A stretch of 11,002 bases of DNA from positions 1 through 11,002 of the forward strand of contig CAMMMI010000060.1 of NCBI GenBank assembly GCA_946497905.1, written 5' to 3'. Made by a program: the position numbers and the translations under genes. The stretch comes from an uncultured Clostridium sp. (lineage in GTDB: Bacteria > Bacillota > Clostridia > TANB77 > CAG-508). This document shows positions 6,902 through 11,002 of this stretch, piece after piece; position 1 is the stretch's first letter, and the number at the start of each line of letters is the position of its first letter. The notes beneath the pieces are model-generated. The model searched no databases. It was not told where the DNA came from and saw only the letters and a program-made list of their open reading frames with translations.

Positions 6902-7134
6902 TAGCATCACTCCTATCTATTTTTATAAAATGAATAAATTGATATAATCTAATTATTGAAATTGATTTTTGATTTTAATATAAAATTGAAATAACAATAT
7001 TAGAAATAAATTTTAAAAAAATTAATTTTTATTTTTATATGAAAATAAATTTGCTTATAATTTCATTTTTACATGAAAAAAATTTTACTTGTGATTTTAC
7101 TTTGGGTAATGATTGGGCACCAAATCCTTAATAT
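6902..7134. other. Intergenic region upstream of the RAYT gene
   Basis: About 230 bases of extremely AT-rich DNA between the RAYT start and REP copy C. It holds the 34-base duplication at 7031-7098. I find no convincing -35/-10 pair for the RAYT gene on the minus strand; there are only scattered TATA-like strings. No other gene is supported. Confidence 0.6.
7031..7098. repeat. Two tandem copies of a 34-base unit
   Basis: Copy 1 (7031-7064) and copy 2 (7065-7098) match at 27 of 34 positions by eye; both open with ATTTTTA, then ATGAAAA. Several differences are transitions. It lies just upstream of the RAYT gene, between it and REP copy C. No coding or regulatory role can be assigned. Confidence 0.65.
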
Positions 7135-7170
7135 ATGGGGATTTAGAGCCCCGTCCCTAAAATCCCTATT
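7135..7170 (-). repeat. REP-like palindrome, copy C (overlaps the ferredoxin stop)
   Basis: On the minus strand this reads as copy A for its first 33 bases, then CAT instead of TATT at the end. The 11-bp outer arm becomes shorter: GGGATTT pairs with AAATCCC, and one G:C-to-G-U type change near the outer end weakens the base. Its opening AATAGGG contains the TAG stop codon of the ferredoxin gene (7166-7168), so element and gene overlap. It is the only stem-loop after the ppaC-to-ferredoxin operon and is a candidate for its transcription end, though no proper T-run follows. Confidence 0.9.
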
Positions 7171-7336
7171 CTTCTTCTGGTGCTTCTACTGGACAAACTC
7201 CTGCACATGTACCACATGATATACATGCTGAAGCATCTATTACAAATTTATCATCTCCTTGTGATATGCATCCTACTGGACATTCTGCTGCACAAGCCCC
7301 ACATGATATACATTTATCTGTTATTTTATATGCCAT
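7166..7336 (-). CDS. Two-cluster [4Fe-4S] ferredoxin, 56 residues
   Basis: A small bacterial-type ferredoxin, too short for many gene finders. The ATG at 7336-7334 has AGGAGGTG (7343-7350) six bases upstream. Two cluster motifs are complete: C9-x2-C12-x2-C15-x3-C19-P and C38-x2-C41-x2-C44-x3-C48-P, the classic pattern for two [4Fe-4S] clusters; an extra C23 lies in PVGCI. The start MAYKITDKCISCGACAAECP is typical of clostridial ferredoxins. It is a soluble low-potential electron carrier for redox enzymes in anaerobes. It is the last gene of the ppaC-lepB-holB-ricT operon, 28 bases after ricT, so it may be co-expressed with that iron-sulfur protein. The last codons are GAA GAA GAA followed by a TAG that belongs to REP copy C, so the original C-terminus may have been altered when the element arrived. 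Confidence 0.96.
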   Translation of the reverse strand: MAYKITDKCISCGACAAECPVGCISQGDDKFVIDASACISCGTCAGVCPVEAPEEE

Positions 7337-7364
7337 TTTTTTCACCTCCTTGAATTACATCTTT

Positions 7365-8282
7365 TTATTCTTCATTCTCTACTTGTTCTTTTTCTAATTT
7401 TTCTAGTTTTTCTAATTCCTCTAATTCTTTTTGATGTTCTATTTCTTCTTCATCAATTTTTTCTACTTCTACATCTTTTATAACTTCTATGTCTTTTACA
7501 TCATATTTTTTATAAAAATATCCTTCTCCATCTTTTATCTTTACTCTTACTTTTTCTTTTAATATTTCTAGGTTATCTATTTCTCCTTCTCCGTCTTTTG
7601 TCTTTACTATTGCTCCTAGATGAGGTAATTGCTTTAATTTTTCTTCATATACATCATTTTCATATTTTAAGCAACACATTAATCTACCACAATTTCCAGA
7701 TATTTTTGATGGATTTAGAGATACATTTTGTTCTTTTGCCATTTTTATTGATACTGCTTCAAAATCACTTAAAAATGTGCAACAACATAATTCTCTACCA
7801 CACACGCCATTTCCACCAATTCGTTTTACTTCGTCTCTAACTCCTATTTGTCTTAATTCTATTCTTATTTTATATATTGAAGCCAAGTCTTTTACTAATT
7901 CTCTAAAATCTACTCTTCCATCTGCTGTGAAATAGAATAAGATTTTGCTATTGTCAAATTTATATTCAACATCAGTTAAGTTCATGTTTAATTTATGTTG
8001 TTTTATTTTTTTCTGACATATATTAAATGCGTCTTTTTCTATTCTCTTACATTCATTGAAATGTTTATGATCTTTATAAGTAGCTATTCTTATTACTTTT
8101 TTTAAAGGTGTTACAATTTTGTCATCTTCAACCCTTCTATTTGGTATTACGACTTCTCCATATTCTTCTCCTTGAGTTGTTTCTACAATAACTTTATCGC
8201 CTTTTCTTATTCGCAATCCTTTAGGATTAAAAAAATATATTTTTCCTAATTTCTTAAATCTTACTCCTATTATATTTTTCAA
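7365..8282 (-). CDS. ricT: RicT/YaaT, PSP1-domain iron-sulfur protein
   Basis: 305 residues from the TTG at 8282-8280, preferred over the GTG at 8297 because GGGAGG (8290-8295) lies seven bases before it and the protein then opens KNIIGVRFKKLGKIYFF, as in YaaT homologues. The TTG overlaps the holB TGA as TTGA, a sign of translational coupling. A PSP1 C-terminal domain covers about 55-145. It is followed by a conserved Cys region: C161, C166-C168 (VCGRELCCC), C198 and C203-C204 (NCGRLMCC). In Bacillus, RicT with RicA and RicF forms an Fe-S-containing complex that modulates RNase Y processing and affects sporulation and competence; RicA and RicF are not in this window. The C-terminal tail (about 270-305) is Glu/Lys-rich and probably helical or disordered. 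A ferredoxin gene follows directly. Confidence 0.93.
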   Translation of the reverse strand: MKNIIGVRFKKLGKIYFFNPKGLRIRKGDKVIVETTQGEEYGEVVIPNRRVEDDKIVTPLKKVIRIATYKDHKHFNECKRIEKDAFNICQKKIKQHKLNMNLTDVEYKFDNSKILFYFTADGRVDFRELVKDLASIYKIRIELRQIGVRDEVKRIGGNGVCGRELCCCTFLSDFEAVSIKMAKEQNVSLNPSKISGNCGRLMCCLKYENDVYEEKLKQLPHLGAIVKTKDGEGEIDNLEILKEKVRVKIKDGEGYFYKKYDVKDIEVIKDVEVEKIDEEEIEHQKELEELEKLEKLEKEQVENEE

Positions 8283-9169
8283 TTTATTTCCTCCCACATA
8301 TTAAATAGCATATTGTCTATACACATATCATAATTTGCATTTTGACGTATTCTTTTCTTTGTGTTTTCCACAATATTAACACAGTTTGTGTATTTATATT
8401 GTTCTTTTGCTTTCTTTAGTAAGAGTATATTTATATAATCTAAAAATTCTGTTATTTCTTCTTTAGATTTGTATAATATTTCTGATTGATTTATTGTTTC
8501 TATTAAATCTGTTTTTTCTAAGTTATCAATAATATTTTTTATTTTTAAATACTCTTCTTGCCTATCTTTTAATTTTATTGCTTTTCCAATACTTCCTTCA
8601 AAAGTATCTAATATATCATTATTTATATTTTCTATTCCGTGGTTTAATTTTAAATAATTAGATATTTCTTCATTACTAATTGGCATAAAATGTAGTATCA
8701 TACATCTTGATTTTATTGTACTTAGAAATGCGTTTTCATTTGAACCTATTAAGATAATTGTTGCAAATTCTGGCGGTTCTTCTAATGTTTTTAATAAACA
8801 GTTTTGTGCTTCTTGTGTCATTTTATCTGCATTATCTATTATATATACTTTTTTTTGTGAAATGATTGGTTTTTCTTGTATCCTTTTTTGCATTTCTCTT
8901 ATTTGCTCTATTTTGATATTATTTCCATCTGGTTCTATATATGAAAAATCAGGGTTATTGTTTGAGTTGAATTCAATACATGATTTGCAATTATTACAAT
9001 ATTTTGTCTCATTTATACATAATATTCCTTTTGCAAAATCCTTTGCTATTAGTCTTTTTCCTATTCCTTCAATTCCTATAAATAGATAACTATGCAATAT
9101 TCTTTGTTCATGTATTAATTTTTCTAATCTTTCTTTTATTTTTTGATTTCCTAATATCTTTTCAAACAT
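8279..9169 (-). CDS. holB: DNA polymerase III, delta' subunit (clamp loader)
   Basis: 296 residues, an AAA+ clamp-loader subunit that works with delta and DnaX to load the beta clamp during replication. The ATG at 9169 follows AAGGAG at seven bases. Residues 32-39 (GIEGIGKR) form a Walker A motif with K38. A zinc cluster is formed by C51, C58, C61 and C64. Then come the Walker B-like IIDNADKM, the family signature AQNCLLKTLEEPPE, and the SRC motif (IKSRCMILHF). The C-terminal third is a poorly conserved helical domain. It lies 14 bases after lepB and overlaps ricT by four bases. The holB-ricT order matches the conserved Bacillus arrangement (holB-yaaT). The delta' assignment rather than DnaX rests on length and the ricT neighbour. 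Confidence 0.94.
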   Translation of the reverse strand: MFEKILGNQKIKERLEKLIHEQRILHSYLFIGIEGIGKRLIAKDFAKGILCINETKYCNNCKSCIEFNSNNNPDFSYIEPDGNNIKIEQIREMQKRIQEKPIISQKKVYIIDNADKMTQEAQNCLLKTLEEPPEFATIILIGSNENAFLSTIKSRCMILHFMPISNEEISNYLKLNHGIENINNDILDTFEGSIGKAIKLKDRQEEYLKIKNIIDNLEKTDLIETINQSEILYKSKEEITEFLDYINILLLKKAKEQYKYTNCVNIVENTKKRIRQNANYDMCIDNMLFNMWEEIN

Positions 9170-9183
9170 TTGAATACTCCTTG

Positions 9184-9822
9184 TTATTCAACTTCGCCCC
9201 ATTTATCTAATGGCCATATTCTTATTGCGACTGTACTTTCTATTTTTTCTAATGGTATGCATCCAAATGCTCTACAGTCTGTACTGTGACTTCTATTATC
9301 TCCCATTGCAAATACACAATTTTCTGGCACTATAAAATCTGAAAATCCTACTCCACTACCTAGCAAATCTGTAACTACTCCAGATTGCAAATATGGTTCA
9401 TCAAGTTTTTTATCATTTATATATACAGCTCCATCTTTTATTTCTACATGCTCTCCTGGTAGTGCTATAACTCTTTTTATATAACTTCTTTTCCCTATTT
9501 CTAAAAAGTTATGTACAAACCAATTAAATCCGCTTCTTTCTTTATATTTAGCTACTGGATTACTTTCGTCTATTTCGCTTTGTTTATATTCTAATTTGGC
9601 TGGTTCTTCAAAAGTTATTATTTCCCCTCTTTGAGGTAAAGTTTTTGTTGTTCTTCCCCATCTATTTAACCATAGTCTTTGACCTTCAATTAATGTTGGC
9701 TTCATTGATTCTTGTTGAACTATTGTTGGTGTTCCTATAAAATATCTAAATAGCATTGCTAGTACTAAAGCAATAATTATGCAATATACCCATTCCAACA
9801 CTTCTTTGACCTTTGGATTCAT
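9184..9822 (-). CDS. lepB: Signal peptidase I
   Basis: 212 residues, membrane-bound serine protease that cleaves signal peptides of exported proteins. An N-terminal membrane anchor spans about 12-29 (VYCIIIALVLAMLFRYFI). The catalytic serine is S39 in QQESMKPTL and the catalytic lysine K116 in YIKRVIALPGEHVEI (box D). Box E is MGDNRSHSTDCRAFG. The active site therefore faces outside. A stretch of about 35 residues between boxes (74-111) is longer than in minimal enzymes but common in clostridial ones. The ATG at 9822 is preceded by AAAGGAGAG. It starts 17 bases after ppaC and ends 14 bases before holB, clearly within the operon. It could process exported proteins such as the surface protein at 1-2180, though that protein shows no clear cleavage site. 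Confidence 0.96.
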   Translation of the reverse strand: MNPKVKEVLEWVYCIIIALVLAMLFRYFIGTPTIVQQESMKPTLIEGQRLWLNRWGRTTKTLPQRGEIITFEEPAKLEYKQSEIDESNPVAKYKERSGFNWFVHNFLEIGKRSYIKRVIALPGEHVEIKDGAVYINDKKLDEPYLQSGVVTDLLGSGVGFSDFIVPENCVFAMGDNRSHSTDCRAFGCIPLEKIESTVAIRIWPLDKWGEVE

Positions 9823-9839
9823 TATATCTCTCCTTTGTG

Positions 9840-10766
9840 TTATATGTTTTTATCTATATTTGGTAATAATTGTTTCTTTCTTGAAACTACACCTTCTAAA
9901 AATGCTCTATTATTTTCTAATTTTACATTAAATGCTGTTTCAACTATATCTGATTTTTTTCCTAATACTAATATTTCTGAATTGCTGTTTAGGATATCTG
10001 TTATAGCTAATACAAATAAATCTAATTCTTGTTCTTTTATTTCTTCTTCTATAGCCTCTTCTAATTCATTTTGTCTTTTTAGAACATCTTCAATACTTAC
10101 AGTATTTACTTGTGCAATTACATATTTAATATTTTCTTTGTTTAATGATTTTGCATCTAAATTGATTAATTCTTTTGCTGAAAAATCATCTAAATCTGTT
10201 CCTGCTTTTAGCATTTCTAATCCATATTCTTCGATATTAATATTTGCTATTTTTCCTAATTCTTCTAATGCTCTTTTGTCATGTTCTGTAGTTGTTGGTG
10301 ATTTTAATAATAATGTGTCTGATATAATTGCACTTGCCATTAGTATTGCTTCTTCTTTATTTACTTCTAGCCCTCTTTGTTTATATTCTTTATATAAAAT
10401 TGTACTAGTACATCCATATGGTCTTGCTGTATAATATAATGGTTCTGAAGTTTCAAAATTAGCAATTCTATGATGATCTATCACTCCGATTATTTTTGCT
10501 TTTTCTATCCCTTCTGCACTTTGATTAAATTCATTATGGTCTACTAAAATTACTTCTTGTCCTTCTTCTACTTTTTCAATCAATTCAGGCTCTTCTAAAT
10601 TTAAATAGTTCAAAACATATTTTGTTTCTTTATTCAAATTTCCTAATCTTCCTGCATAACATTTTGTATATCCCATTCTTCTGTTTAGTCTTTGTTTCAC
10701 CATTGCTGAACAAATTGAATCTGTATCTGGATTTTTATGTCCAAAAATTAAAATTTTCTCTTCCAT
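9840..10766 (-). CDS. ppaC: Manganese-dependent inorganic pyrophosphatase (family II, DHH)
   Basis: 308 residues from the ATG at 10766-10764, chosen over the in-frame ATG seven codons upstream because AGGAGG (10774-10779) lies seven bases before it and the protein then begins MEEKILIFGHKNPDTDS. It hydrolyses pyrophosphate to two phosphates in the cytoplasm, pulling biosynthetic reactions such as tRNA charging and DNA synthesis. Metal ligands are visible: H10, D14, D16 (GHKNPDTDS), the VDHNE aspartate, and the DHH motif in GVIDHHRIANF. The C-terminal DHHA2 domain ends with the family signature VSRKKQLLP. No CBS or DRTGG regulatory insert is present, so it is the short, constitutive form. First gene of the operon ppaC-lepB-holB-ricT-ferredoxin. 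Confidence 0.96.
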   Translation of the reverse strand: MEEKILIFGHKNPDTDSICSAMVKQRLNRRMGYTKCYAGRLGNLNKETKYVLNYLNLEEPELIEKVEEGQEVILVDHNEFNQSAEGIEKAKIIGVIDHHRIANFETSEPLYYTARPYGCTSTILYKEYKQRGLEVNKEEAILMASAIISDTLLLKSPTTTEHDKRALEELGKIANINIEEYGLEMLKAGTDLDDFSAKELINLDAKSLNKENIKYVIAQVNTVSIEDVLKRQNELEEAIEEEIKEQELDLFVLAITDILNSNSEILVLGKKSDIVETAFNVKLENNRAFLEGVVSRKKQLLPNIDKNI

Positions 10767-10785
10767 TTGGTTTCCTCCTCTTTCC

Positions 10786-10820
10786 ATAAATGAATTTTTT
10801 TATTTGTTTTATTCATTTAT
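10786..10820 (-). other. Hairpin in the ppaC 5' leader
   Basis: ATAAATGAAT and ATTCATTTAT form a perfect 10-bp inverted repeat (10786-10795 and 10811-10820) with a 15-base loop, six bases before the AGGAGG of ppaC. In mRNA it ends just before the ribosome binding site without covering it. It may stabilise the transcript; no regulator is evident. Confidence 0.5.
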
Positions 10821-10863
10821 TCTTTAATATTATTTATATTTTATTGAATTTTTAACTGTTTTT

Positions 10864-10892
10864 ATTATAGTTTTTTTAATTTATAATGTCAA
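10864..10892 (-). promoter_or_regulatory. Perfect consensus promoter of the ppaC operon
   Basis: On the minus strand TTGACA (10892-10887) and TATAAT (10869-10864) are separated by 17 bases, a full consensus match. Transcription should start near 10857, giving a leader of about 90 bases before the ppaC ATG. Directly upstream lies the A-rich (on this strand) 31-base repeat array, which could act like an UP element. Confidence 0.8.
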
Positions 10893-10903
10893 ATTTATTT
10901 TAA

Positions 10904-11002
10904 TTTTTATAATTATTTTTGTATCTACTTTTAGGTTTTATAGTTATTTTTTAATTTACTTTTACTTTTTATAGTTACTTTTTAATTTACTTTTACTTTT
11001 TA
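10904..11002. repeat. 31-base tandem repeat array, continuing past the window edge
   Basis: Units lie at 10904-10934, 10935-10965 and 10966-10996, and a fourth begins at 10997 and runs off the window. The second and third match at 29 of 31 bases; the first is diverged (about 25 of 31 against the second). Units contain TTTTATAG and AATTTACTTTTA. Similarity rises toward the window edge, so the array probably extends further. No spacers separate the units, so it is a minisatellite, not CRISPR. Confidence 0.8.

Noticed and set aside
7598..7840. Plus-strand open frame opposite ricT
   Set aside because: It is low-complexity Leu/His/Ile antisense to a conserved gene and has no ribosome binding site that stands out.
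8279..8282. Recoding of TGA (Mollicutes-type genetic code)
   Set aside because: The holB and RAYT genes end with TGA at sensible family lengths and tryptophans are encoded by TGG; no in-frame TGA was seen in the genes.
9835..10434. A 199-codon open frame on the plus strand opposite ppaC
   Set aside because: It lies wholly within the well-supported pyrophosphatase gene on the other strand, has Ser/Asn-rich composition typical of an antisense shadow, and no family signature.
10904..11002. CRISPR-like 31-base repeats
   Set aside because: Units are directly adjacent with no spacers and diverge gradually, so this is a tandem minisatellite.

Overview
The window is very AT-rich DNA with strong Shine-Dalgarno sites, frequent TTG starts (four of nine genes as called here) and standard use of TGA as a stop. 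RicT, a Gram-positive-type delta' subunit with a zinc cluster, a family II pyrophosphatase, a two-cluster ferredoxin and a CnaB-repeat surface protein together point to a low-GC anaerobic member of the Firmicutes, probably Clostridia. I cannot name the species.

Layout. Positions 1-2180 (minus) hold the N-terminal 726 residues of a large membrane-anchored surface protein whose C-terminus lies outside the window. After a 322-base divergent intergenic region comes a YbhN/MprF-type membrane protein (2503-3612, plus), then asnS (3901-5292, plus). asnS has a perfect consensus promoter and, directly after it, what looks like a decayed T-box: the antiterminator/terminator module is still recognisable but the tRNA-binding bulge is mutated and no Stem I fits. 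Next is a membrane-anchored coiled-coil protein with a C-terminal His/Cys module (5359-5997, plus), which converges on a REP-associated tyrosine transposase (RAYT, 6122-6901, minus). The right half is a compact minus-strand operon: ppaC, lepB, holB, ricT, ferredoxin (10766 down to 7166), driven by a second perfect TTGACA-17-TATAAT promoter at 10864-10892.

Mobile or structural layer. Three copies of a 35-37 base palindromic element sharing GGGATTTTAGGGACGGGG lie at 5294-5330, 6087-6121 and 7135-7170. One abuts the RAYT stop codon, one begins one base after the asnS stop, and one supplies the ferredoxin stop codon. Each has its G-rich strand on the coding strand of the gene that has just ended. 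This RAYT plus three nearby REP-like hairpins placed at gene ends is the most interesting system here. Two small tandem duplications (34-base unit at 7031-7098; 31-base unit from 10904 to the window edge) occupy intergenic DNA.

How the genes fit together. The operon combines pyrophosphate removal, signal-peptide cleavage, a clamp-loader subunit, a Ric-complex iron-sulfur protein and a ferredoxin. It is mostly a conserved housekeeping cluster; only the ricT-ferredoxin pairing suggests a shared redox theme. The left part (adhesin, putative lipid-translocase-like membrane protein, coiled-coil membrane protein) is envelope-related.
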